From Phytophthora colocasiae (taxonomy: Eukaryota; Oomycota; Peronosporomycetes; Peronosporales; Peronosporaceae), in assembly GCA_018806915.1 (NCBI GenBank), contig JAGKQI010000100.1, positions 868,001-932,000 on the forward strand: DNA of 64,000 nucleotides, given 5' to 3'. A program made the translations under genes and the position numbers. The notes under the pieces are model-generated. The model was not told the DNA's origin. It saw only the letters and a program-made list of their open reading frames with translations, and did not search any database. Below are positions 42,116-51,362 of the stretch, piece after piece (position 1 is the first letter of the stretch; each line of letters opens with the position of its first letter).

Positions 42116-42850
42116 CTTCGTCGGAGTTAGGTTTCTGCTGCTATCCTTTCATTAAGTTTATCAATGCATGCTATTTTGCATTTCAGCTTTGGTTGTTTGG
42201 GAAGTTATACAGGGAAAACAACATCTTTAATACGTCCAACGACTCTACGCCTCCACATAGAGTTCCTTTTGACCCGTCACGCTGCTGTCACTGCAAAATC
42301 TTGTTACGACCAGGGCCAGGAGTACATGTATTCCATGCTTGTACAGGATTAATCCTGGATTCGTTTTGGCCCCACGTTGATATCTTCTCATCGTTGTATC
42401 TTCCTGTATCTTCCCCATATGACCGTAATGCTAAATACGATGATGTGTATACAGGATTAATCCTGTGTTGAATAATGTATGTATCCAGAACTATAATACT
42501 GGACTCCAACGTCTGCCCTTTATTAATATGGTATTGAATATTAACCCCTTACTTCCCGTATGTTGTACCGTACAACATAAGAGGGGTGTCGGTGCATTTC
42601 TTCCCGCTGCAGCGTCTCTACTATGTTGTACGGTACATCATAATGGAGTTTGTATCTTGATGTTTGTATGGAGCACATCCCATGAAAACCATATACTAAA
42701 TTCAAGACGATCGTGTGCGTTTAAGCCGGGACGATGCACAGGTTTAGGTATCAGTGAATCACGTCGGCGAATAAAGATGAGCCATGCCGATCGTGTGGCT
42801 GGCACTGCGACTGCGCTCATTTCGAGATTTCCCCGAAAGAGACGCAAGTG

Positions 42851-45800
42851 ATGGTGCCGCCACGAGGGAAGACACCGCCTGGACGCACGCCACAACAACC
42901 ACGTGCAGACCGAGATGTCCTGGCAAGTCTCAGCGACCGCCACCGCCGTCGTCTGCAGCGAGAGGAGGCCAAGCGCGCCAGTGCTGCACCTGAGGGTACG
43001 GAGGATAACATGGTATACAGGCAGAAAATCCTAATGAATGTGGTGTGATCAACGTAGATCTAGAAGAGTGCAGCTTGTCATCTAGTGCAGAGGCCAAGAA
43101 TAATACCTCAGAACTGAGTGGACCCACGAAGAAGAAGGCAGCAAAGTACCGTGCGAAGTTGACAACGCCCGGCATGGAGAAAAGCATGCGGGGGCCGGAC
43201 CCCCCTCGCACCTGTGTGGACACTGAAGCCAAAGACGCTGATCGAACGGAAGAGCCTGAAGCTATGGAGATAGCGATGTTCAACGAGACGACGCCTACGC
43301 CTCCAACGGAGTCTATGGCGGATGTGGTTGCGCGTGATGAGTCGGCGACGCCCACTCGACAGCGATCAGTCCCTTTCGCCGTGCGTCCTCGCAGTTTGGG
43401 TAAGAGGAAGCGTCCAACGCCGCCATCGAATCGAGCGCGAGCACGAGGGCTTATGCAGGAAGACGACGAATACGATGATGAGGTATGTTATGTTGTCGCT
43501 ATCCAACATAAGCTGTGGTATTGGTGTGTAAGCTAACATAAGCTCCATAATATATGCAGAACGAGGCCGACGACACCTCAATAGATCATGGAAACGGTGC
43601 TACTATTGATCTCGAGGAAGATACTGGCATCTCGGATGATGGTAGTCATGGGGACGAGCAGGGACAGTATGAGATACCTGTTTGTGTCGTGGATGGCGAT
43701 CCAAACCTGATGCGCGACGGAGCTCGTCAGTGTACAGGCCTGAACTCTGATGTCGACTCGGATGGTGGCGATGATGACGAGGATGAATGGGAGGATGATT
43801 GGCAGCTGGGAGATTTGTCGGATGAGGAGGCAGATCCTGTACCTGTGGAGTTGCCGGACTCACTCTGTAGCTCTGTTGCCAAGAATGCTGCGGGTCTCCG
43901 AGAGATGAAGCGATCGGGCTGGGAGTATGGTACGCTGCGCTTCCACATGACGCCAGATTACCTACATAAGCTAAAATTATGTTTGTGTGTATGTTGTCAG
44001 ACCCCAAACGATTCGGCCCTGATCCAACGTACGCCGGGCTGTACGATGGCCCATATGGACCATCCCAAAGTGTCCTCTCGGTGGCGGAAGATCCTTTGGC
44101 TCTCTTCTTTTATTTTCTGCCGCCCAAACTATGGGCCCAGATTGCCGTGGAGAGTAACCGTTACCACACTCAATCCATTCCTGGACGAGCGCGCCGCATT
44201 CGATCTCAGCAACGCGAAAAAGGGGAAGAACCTGAGAGCTATGGAGACGTTCGCCGGCGACTTGCACACGTGCAACCTATCGAGTCATGGGAGATTTTGA
44301 GGTTGTTGGGCCTGCTGATTTCACGGATGCTAGCACCCATGAGAAAGGGTATTGCCGCGCATTGGGCAGTGACACACCTAGGGGCGCTGCCGGTGAATCA
44401 ATTTGGGAAGTTTATGTCTCGCAATCGATTCTTTCACATCCTGGGAAGTCTTCACTTCTCTAACAACAAGTCGCCGCAGGCCGATACAGATCGAGCATGG
44501 AAGATTCGCCCTGTTGTGGACGTACTTCAGCGCACATTCGCCAGAGGATACAAGGTGCCTCCTGTGATTAGTTTTGATGAAGCTACACTGCCGTCCCGTT
44601 CACGGTACAACCCCACAAGACAGTACAACAAGGATAAACCCCACAAGTGGGGGACGAAGGTGTTTGTGGCGGCGTGTGCAGATACTGCGTATTGTATGAG
44701 GTAAGTCACCTCGTGTGCCCGTGCCGAGCTGAAGCTTGGGCTTATGTAAGTCCTTATGTTGGATCGGAACCATCATAAGACTCACAAATTGTTGTTTTTG
44801 TCAACATACTAGACTCGAAGTCTACTGTGGTGCAAAATCGCACCTCCGGACACCAGTTCCTGCAGATAACAATTGTGGTGAAGCAGCTGTATTGCGGAAC
44901 ATGAAGGCATTGTGTCCTCCTTCACCAACATCTCCGTGGCGTCTCGTGGTAACAGACCGCTTCTATACGTCGGTGAAGCTGGCTTTGGAGCTGCTTCATC
45001 GACGTATGTATATTACAGGCACCATTCAAACCAGAGCAGCAGGATATGCAATGGGCGTCAAGACGGAAAAGAAGACGGAGACGGTGAACGGAGTGCAAGA
45101 ATTAGTACCTCGTCCTGGAACTGTCAAGTTGGCGGAAAACAATCAGTTTCCTCAGCTCACCGCGGCCATGTGGATGGACCGCAATCCCGTTCACATGCTC
45201 AGCAGTGGAGGAAGCCGAAAGCTGGTACCAGTCCGTGAGTATTTGGATTCTTGTTGAGGCCATGCTGACCAAAAATGATCTGACCTACATCATGTTTTTG
45301 CTTGTAGAGCGACGTATTCGAGGCGTCGTCCAGACATTGCAAGCACCGGGGCTGGTACGCGACTACCACCGATACATGGGTGGGGTTGACGTTCACGATC
45401 AGCTCCGGATGCAGCGTTACAGTGTACAACTATCGTACAAGTCACGAAAATACTACAAGACGCTGTTCCTCGGCCTAGTCGACATGGCTTTGGTCAACGC
45501 TTTCATTGTTTTCGGCACTACAAGAAGGTGAATGGTGAGCGTCCAGCCAAGCACTATGCATTCTTCGAGACTTTGATGGAGCAACTGCTGGCAGTTGACG
45601 CAGAGACGTTCGAAAGTATTCACGTAAGTGCCTATGATGTCCAGACAACATAAGCTATTTATCGGTATCCTGAGATACAACATAACACCAACATAACCAT
45701 GTCTTGTGTGTCGTGCTACGTACAGGCCGCGACGCGTGCTGAAGATCGTACGGCAGTCTCACCAGCATACAGCACTAGCAATGGCCAGCGAACCCCTGCA

Positions 45801-46381
45801 CAGATTGATGAGGGCCACGAGCTTGTCGCGAGCTCGGACACTGCCGACAAAGTACCTGGAAAGAAGACGAGACGTCAACGATCATGTAAGGTTTGCGCTA
45901 TTTTCAAGACCAAGCCGCGCAAGTACTCCAAGTACTATTGTCCTGAATGCTCTTCTGCTGTTGCTCGGTATGTATTGCATTATCAACTTGTTCTCTTCCA
46001 ACCTAACGATAGTATGCATTCAGAAAATATATGTGCAACGTAGTTCGCGAGGGGAGGGAGCGCACCTGCTTTCAAATATGGCACCTCGATTGGAGCAACG
46101 GAAACAACATACCGCGGCGACTGGAACAGGAGCACGCGATCAGAGAACGCGGGGCAGCTAAGCGTCCGGGAAAGAAGCGGCGCGGACGTGTACAGACTGC
46201 TGCAGGTGATGGTGTTGTGGGTGGCTCCCACAGAGAAGACCGCAGTCGCGATAACGGCGACGAGGAAGGACATGACGCCGAGCACAGCGGCGACGACGAC
46301 GGACACGATGGTGACGAACACAATGGCGACGTCGACGACGAAGGACTCGACAGCGACTCGCTTCCCACGGAAGCAGAGTGA
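42851..46381 (+). CDS. piggyBac transposase gene, eight exons, one 1-bp frameshift
   Basis: Exons: 42851-42995, 43058-43482, 43560-43929, 44001-44700, 44813-45234, 45308-45623, 45726-45967 and 46024-46381, all with GT-AG introns and matching phase; about 992 aa if continuous. The N-terminus is basic, then acidic. The catalytic Asp residues are in SFDEATLPSRSRYNP, VTDRFYTSVKLALELL and YMGGVDVHDQLRMQRYS, the DDD triad of piggyBac. The C-terminal Cys-rich domain reads CKVCAIFKTKPRKYSKYYCP-ECS, then YMCNVVREGRERTCFQIWH, then an acidic tail. Near 45515 one base is missing (AFIVF should continue RHYKKVNGERP), giving an early stop at 45531. The DDD core is intact but the Cys-rich part is lost. Without this lesion the gene would look functional. 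Confidence 0.93.
43483..45725 (+). repeat. ACATAAG motifs inside four of seven piggyBac introns
   Basis: Intron 43483-43559 has AACATAAGCT twice plus TTATGTTGT. Intron 43930-44000 has TACATAAGCT. Intron 44701-44812 has GGGCTTATGT, CCTTATGTTGG and CATCATAAG. Intron 45624-45725 has CAACATAAGCT and ACAACATAAC/CCAACATAAC. The same AACATAAG core forms the subterminal palindromes of the element. Introns 42996-43057, 45235-45307 and 45968-46023 lack a clear copy. Confidence 0.8.
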
Positions 46382-46860
46382 GATGATGTGCAGACAGGGT
46401 GGCTCTATTTTGTTTGGGGCCTTGCATAACTATCAAGTAATCAGTTGGCGCTTTATATTTATATTGCTTCTCATTGGTGCAGCGTTTGCAATCCAGCTTC
46501 ATGAACACCTCCAACGTTTCAGAAACGAGGTGTTCAAATAACCGGGACAGCTTCTATGTTGGAATATTCATCTTTGGATAGTCCTCTGTGCTTGTTGAAC
46601 CAACATAAAGCCATGCTAAGTTGGAGGAGCCTTTTTCTAATCGGACATAATCCGAACTTTCCTGGTAGCATAGCGGGACGAAAATTCACTGCATACAAAT
46701 CCATATATATTTTTATGTTGTACGGTACTACATAAGAGCCCCGGCTACGGGTCATTTTGGCGTCGGGAAGTAAGGGGTTAATACATGTACATCTCCATTA
46801 ACCTTAGGCTTGATGTCCGAGTTTAATTGGGGAATGCACCAACCATTTACATTTGCACGC

Positions 46861-48051
46861 TTACGACTCCCAGACGAATCCACTGGAGCGGACGCCCTTG
46901 TCCTCCTCGCCCAAAAACGGGTAGTCCGTGTATCCAGCCTTTAGTGACATCTCCGGCTGCAAGTAGAACGTCTTGGAGTCGTACGGCGTCAACTTCTCGT
47001 CCTTGCGCAGACGCTCGACCAGGTCCGGGTTCGAGATGAAGTCACGTCCGAAGGCGATGATGTCGGCTGCTCCTTCCTCGACGGTCTTCATGGCATCTGC
47101 ACGGTCGAAACCTGCAGCTGTGATGATGATGCCATTGTAGATGCTGCGAAAGTAGCGAGCCACACCTTCCTTCGGCACATCCGAGTTGTCGGCGTGCATC
47201 CCGCGACACTCAATGACGTGCAGGTAGGCGAGGTCGTACTTGTTGAGCTTGTTCACGAGGTATCCATAGGTCTCGCGTGGGTTCGAGTCCTTGCATCCGA
47301 AGGTCTCTCCAAAGGGAGACAGTCGGATTCCAACCTTGCTGGACGGTAGACTGGAGAGAACGGCCTCCACCACTTCGAGCGCCAGTCTTGCGCGGTTCTC
47401 GATACTTCCGCCGTACTTATCCGTTCGCGTGTTGACGCTGTCGCAGAGGAACTCCTCCAGCAAGTATCCGTTGGCGGAGTGGATCTCAACTCCATCGAAG
47501 CCCGCGGCGATGGCGTTCTCAGCCGCGCGCTTGTAGTCGGCGATAATACCGGGGATCTCATCGATGTCAAGAGCGCGTGGGGTCACGTAGTCTTTGCGTC
47601 CTTCACGAGTGACGGCATGACTCTTGACGTTGGTCATGCTCGTAGCGCTCGAAGACACCGGCAACTGTCCGTTCGGCTGGTTGAGCGGGTGGCCGACTCT
47701 GCCCGTGTGCCAGAGCTGCACAAACACCTTGCCGCCTTTGTCGTGGATGGCCTTGGTCACGAGTTTCCAGCCTTCGACTTGGTCTTGGTTGAAGATACCT
47801 GGGGCGCCAAAGTAACCTCTTGCCGTGGGGCTGATGTTCGTGGCTTCAGTGATGAGGAGTCCGCCGTCGGTGGCTCGTTGCTCGTAGTACTGGACTACCA
47901 GATCCATAGGCGTACCGGCGTCACCTGTGCGCACACGTGTGAGTGGAGCTAAGGCGACGCGGTGTTTGAGCTGGATGGGGTCTTGTTTGCCACCGAGGGT
48001 GACAGCGGAGAAAAGGCTGGGTGCGGGTGTGGTGTTAGCAGAGGGGGCCAT
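46861..48051 (-). CDS. Old Yellow Enzyme-family NAD(P)H:flavin oxidoreductase, left copy (396 aa)
   Basis: Start ATG at 48051 in a strong context (ACCATGGCC); the open frame goes further upstream, but that part is leader. An FMN-binding TIM barrel: KHRVALAPLTRVR near the start, GLLITEATNISP, VFVQLWHTGRVGHP, and the active site EIHSANGYLLEEFL with His and Asn for substrate and Tyr as proton donor. SVNTRTDKYGGSIENR and IIAFGRDFISNPDLVER (phosphate binding) follow. This is the layout of OYE and 12-oxophytodienoate reductases, which reduce activated C=C bonds. It differs from the right copy by Cys instead of Arg in VIECRGM and Met/Lys instead of Thr/Glu in QPEMSLKAGY. It is cytosolic as far as can be seen. 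Confidence 0.95.
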   Translation of the reverse strand: MAPSANTTPAPSLFSAVTLGGKQDPIQLKHRVALAPLTRVRTGDAGTPMDLVVQYYEQRATDGGLLITEATNISPTARGYFGAPGIFNQDQVEGWKLVTKAIHDKGGKVFVQLWHTGRVGHPLNQPNGQLPVSSSATSMTNVKSHAVTREGRKDYVTPRALDIDEIPGIIADYKRAAENAIAAGFDGVEIHSANGYLLEEFLCDSVNTRTDKYGGSIENRARLALEVVEAVLSSLPSSKVGIRLSPFGETFGCKDSNPRETYGYLVNKLNKYDLAYLHVIECRGMHADNSDVPKEGVARYFRSIYNGIIITAAGFDRADAMKTVEEGAADIIAFGRDFISNPDLVERLRKDEKLTPYDSKTFYLQPEMSLKAGYTDYPFLGEEDKGVRSSGFVWES

Positions 48052-48264
48052 GGTTACTGGTTGCTTGAGAGCGTTGGTTGCTGAGGAAAGCACTTGAAGT
48101 GTTGAGTGGAAATTGAAAAGTGAGCGGGTTAGTTGCAATAGTCGTCGAAGACTGCTGCAAAGGATGACGGTGATTGTGAACCACCTTGTCGCCGACTTTT
48201 CAATTTCCACTCAACACTTCAAGTGCTTTCCTCAGCAACCAACGCTCTCAAGCAACCAGTAACC
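48052..48264. promoter_or_regulatory. Head-to-head promoter between the two OYE genes
   Basis: Only 213 bp lie between the start codons, and 70 bp on each side belong to the inverted repeat, so both genes have the same leader. The unique 73-bp centre (48122-48194) must hold any sequence that distinguishes the two directions. No TATA box or known operator was recognised. Confidence 0.5.
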
Positions 48265-49455
48265 ATGGCCCCCTCTGCTAACACCACACCCGCACCCAGC
48301 CTTTTCTCCGCTGTCACCCTCGGTGGCAAACAAGACCCCATCCAGCTCAAACACCGCGTCGCCTTAGCTCCACTCACACGTGTGCGCACAGGTGACGCCG
48401 GTACGCCTATGGATCTGGTAGTCCAGTACTACGAGCAACGAGCCACCGACGGCGGACTCCTCATCACTGAAGCCACGAACATCAGCCCCACGGCAAGAGG
48501 TTACTTTGGCGCCCCAGGTATCTTCAACCAAGACCAAGTCGAAGGCTGGAAACTCGTGACCAAGGCCATCCACGACAAAGGCGGCAAGGTGTTTGTGCAG
48601 CTCTGGCACACGGGCAGAGTCGGCCACCCGCTCAACCAGCCGAACGGACAGTTGCCGGTGTCTTCGAGCGCTACGAGCATGACCAACGTCAAGAGTCATG
48701 CCGTCACTCGTGAAGGACGCAAAGACTACGTGACCCCACGCGCTCTTGACATCGATGAGATCCCCGGTATTATCGCCGACTACAAGCGCGCGGCTGAGAA
48801 CGCCATCGCCGCGGGCTTCGATGGAGTTGAGATCCACTCCGCCAACGGATACTTGCTGGAGGAGTTCCTCTGCGACAGCGTCAACACGCGAACGGATAAG
48901 TACGGCGGAAGTATCGAGAACCGCGCAAGACTGGCGCTCGAAGTGGTGGAGGCCGTTCTCTCCAGTCTACCGTCCAGCAAGGTTGGAATCCGACTGTCTC
49001 CCTTTGGAGAGACCTTCGGATGCAAGGACTCGAACCCACGCGAGACCTATGGATACCTCGTGAACAAGCTCAACAAGTACGACCTCGCCTACCTGCACGT
49101 CATTGAGCGTCGCGGGATGCACGCCGACAACTCGGATGTGCCGAAGGAAGGTGTGGCTCGCTACTTTCGCAGCATCTACAATGGCATCATCATCACAGCT
49201 GCAGGTTTCGACCGTGCAGATGCCATGAAGACCGTCGAGGAAGGAGCAGCCGACATCATCGCCTTCGGACGTGACTTCATCTCGAACCCGGACCTGGTCG
49301 AGCGTCTGCGCAAGGACGAGAAGTTGACGCCGTACGACTCCAAGACGTTCTACTTGCAGCCGGAGACGTCACTAGAGGCTGGATACACGGACTACCCGTT
49401 TTTGGGCGAGGAGGACAAGGGCGTCCGCTCCAGTGGATTCGTCTGGGAGTCGTAA
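48265..49455 (+). CDS. Old Yellow Enzyme-family NAD(P)H:flavin oxidoreductase, right copy (396 aa)
   Basis: Start ATG at 48265 (ACCATGGCC context), stop at 49455. All features of the left copy are present, including the HSANGY active-site block and the FMN phosphate segment. It carries Arg in VIERRGMHADN, the usual residue there in the family, where the left copy has Cys. The right copy therefore looks the more conserved one. The very low divergence means either a very recent duplication or continuing gene conversion between the arms. Confidence 0.95.
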   Translation: MAPSANTTPAPSLFSAVTLGGKQDPIQLKHRVALAPLTRVRTGDAGTPMDLVVQYYEQRATDGGLLITEATNISPTARGYFGAPGIFNQDQVEGWKLVTKAIHDKGGKVFVQLWHTGRVGHPLNQPNGQLPVSSSATSMTNVKSHAVTREGRKDYVTPRALDIDEIPGIIADYKRAAENAIAAGFDGVEIHSANGYLLEEFLCDSVNTRTDKYGGSIENRARLALEVVEAVLSSLPSSKVGIRLSPFGETFGCKDSNPRETYGYLVNKLNKYDLAYLHVIERRGMHADNSDVPKEGVARYFRSIYNGIIITAAGFDRADAMKTVEEGAADIIAFGRDFISNPDLVERLRKDEKLTPYDSKTFYLQPETSLEAGYTDYPFLGEEDKGVRSSGFVWES

Positions 49456-49677
49456 AGCAAGTTGAAGCAGCAGTGTGTGCACCTAATTCTGGTTCACATC
49501 AATTGAAAAAGTTGCCTTTTGATTCGACTATTCTAAAATACTAGGATAAAGTATAAAATTGTTTTCTAAGAATCTTTTTTGCTGTTGAGAATCTAAAATT
49601 GGTCCCATGAGATGCTACGTCTTCACTTGAGAAAGTATCCTCACTTTGAAATCCGCCTTCGACCACGCACTTAACCA

Positions 49678-51025
49678 ATAAAATTCGGCAAACGTGTGCG
49701 CAGTTTAGCATCTCCAGAGTGGACAGCCGACTATGTCGACTACAAGGCTTTAAAACGCGAGATTAAGCTGTCTTTTGTAAAGGACAACAGTCCCAATGAC
49801 AAGCGTGTGCTATGGTTCCAGTCCCTTTTGGAGATCGAGATGCAAAAACTCAATGATGCTCATGCTCGAATCCTCGATGAGTTAGTGAACTGTGAGCTGA
49901 GACCATTGCAACAAACGTTGGGGACGCGGTGGGTGCTACCTCACGCAACTGCTCGAACGCTGTTGCTGGACATTCTCCAGCTATCACACCAAGTGGACGC
50001 GTTCCGCCGCTTTGTTGTGCTTAACAGTCTTGCGCTGGTTAAAATTGCTAAGAAGTTCGACAAGACCGCGAATTCTGGGATTGAAAATGAAGACTCGACC
50101 TCTCGATTGAAAGCTCACATTCTGGAAAGCCTCAAGTGTCAGCCGTTCTACGACGGAACCGAACTGGACGCGTTGTGTGATGAAACTGCAGCTCTAACGG
50201 ACCGAGTGATGCTCTGTGTCTTGCCTGACGGTAATTTCCGTCTCGGTCCAAGAGCGTTGACGTGTCCGATTTGTCTCTGTGCTGACGTCCAAGCTCCCAT
50301 CACGTTGTCCTGCACACACACATTTTGCTGGTCGTGTTTGTCCTCAGCATCGTTTCCGTTCATGTCCGCTGTGTCGACGCGCGCAGTCTGTTGACCCTCG
50401 AGACTACGAGATCGACGGCCTTGTGAAGCGCTTTAAGCGCGCCTATGAGTTCGTGGAACAAGCATTGGACGTGGCTCCATTGGTTGCAAGTCCCATGCGT
50501 CAGATTCTTGCTGAGGCGTTCGAAGTGGGGAACGCATACCTACGCGAGGTGGAGGACCAATATGCAGCACTAGCTCCACTACCGTCTGCAACGTTTGAAG
50601 AGCTGCAGCCTGGAGAGGTTATCCAAGCAGATGAGAAGGAGACAACGTTGGAGGAACCGGAACCTCCAGTGATTTTCGAGAAAGGGGATATTGTCGAGAT
50701 CATGCACAGTGAGCAATGGTATGTGGGTGTCGTACTACAGCGCAACGAAGAAACAGAGACAGAGGAGACGTATTCGGTGCTGTGGTGGGTCAAGGACAAG
50801 TCTCAGAGATTCGCTCAACGCACACCTCGTCATCTCCTACGTGAACCACAAGAAGTTCCCGTTCCTCCAGCTCTATACGAATATGCAGCTGACGCCTGGC
50901 GAACGGCAACTAGTTGGGCCCTGGAACCTTTCAGACGACTACGATCAAGGTCTGACGGGGGTATTAGTAGTCCAAACACAAATGTGTTTGCTGGTGCTGG
51001 CCAGGCCAGCAAACGCGTTAGATGA
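49678..51025 (+). pseudogene. SPX-RING protein gene with lost start codon and a frameshift
   Basis: SPX proteins normally begin MKFGK. Here the frame reads KFGKRVRSLASPEWTADYVD preceded by ATA at 49678-49680, as if ATG had become ATA. The SPX domain continues with YKALKREI and ends with LALVKIAKKFDK, the lysine cluster that binds inositol pyrophosphates. A RING finger follows: CPICLCADVQ, CTHTFCWSCL, then, after a frame change at about 50345-50355, RSCPLCRRAQ. The second frame continues to 51025 with a partly acidic C-terminus and an SH3/Tudor-like patch (KGDIVEIMHSEQWYVGVVLQ). SPX-RING proteins are E3 ligases in phosphate signalling. Two lesions suggest a pseudogene; an upstream exon supplying ATG cannot be excluded. 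Confidence 0.8.
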
Positions 51026-51362
51026 TTTTGAATTTTTAGTCTATAAACTCACATGTTGCTTCAGAACGTGGGTGTAAAACTTGATCCACAGGCTGCAGGA
51101 TAACCTTCGACTTGTGGATCCAGGGATACTACCGCCGAGATCGTTGTATTTGAAGTTTCACTGCTCGTTCCGGGCGACTAACGTGGTGCCGACATGATGG
51201 CTGCATACACCAAATTTATCTGCGACCTAGCATTGATCGTCTCAGATACTGACCGACATTGGGCGACATACTTGTAGATCATGCAGCGATCTTCCTGCGG
51301 TGCCAACACCAGTGTTCATTGTTTAATTTACTCTCTACTACAAACTTCTTCTCCACTACACG

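Larger units (their letters stand above)
38090..42517 (+). mobile_element. MULE DNA transposon B, 4428 bp, with 9-bp target duplication
   Basis: A perfect 28-bp inverted repeat lies at 38096-38123 and 42484-42511, starting CGTTGGAGTCCAG. It extends imperfectly outward to 38090 and 42517 (CGCAAC versus GGCAGA). Immediately outside, CTTTATTAA occurs at 38081-38089 and 42518-42526, a perfect 9-bp target duplication as made by Mutator-like elements. The element holds a single long gene on the plus strand. Its subterminal regions have CAGGATT motifs (38139-38165, 42343-42360, 42452-42470), which also occur in all three introns of the gene. Confidence 0.95.
42545..46777 (+). mobile_element. piggyBac DNA transposon, 4233 bp, TTAA target duplication
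   Basis: A perfect 14-bp inverted repeat, CCCCTTACTTCCCG at 42545-42558 and its complement at 46764-46777, is flanked on both sides by TTAA (42541-42544 and 46778-46781), the obligatory piggyBac site. Next to the ends lie palindromic stretches built on TATGTTGTACCGTACAACAT (42559-42583, a variant at 42622-42645, and 46712-46738). It sits only 14 bp from the right target duplication of MULE B. It encodes one intron-rich transposase gene with a single frameshift. Confidence 0.96.
46861..49455. repeat. Large inverted repeat: two 1.26-kb arms around a 73-bp spacer
   Basis: Arms 46861-48121 and 48195-49455 are reverse complements with no indels: paired positions sum to 96316 throughout. Only a few substitutions are seen; three of them change residues (Cys/Arg, Met/Thr and Lys/Glu between the two proteins). 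Each arm contains one Old Yellow Enzyme gene plus its 5' leader. The similarity stops at the last base of both stop codons (46861 and 49455), and flanking sequences are unrelated. The unpaired centre is 48122-48194. Confidence 0.95.

Noticed and set aside
47253..49063. Other open frames (81-157 codons) within the OYE arms
   Set aside because: Each occurs twice in mirror positions and is an alternate-frame shadow of the OYE genes.
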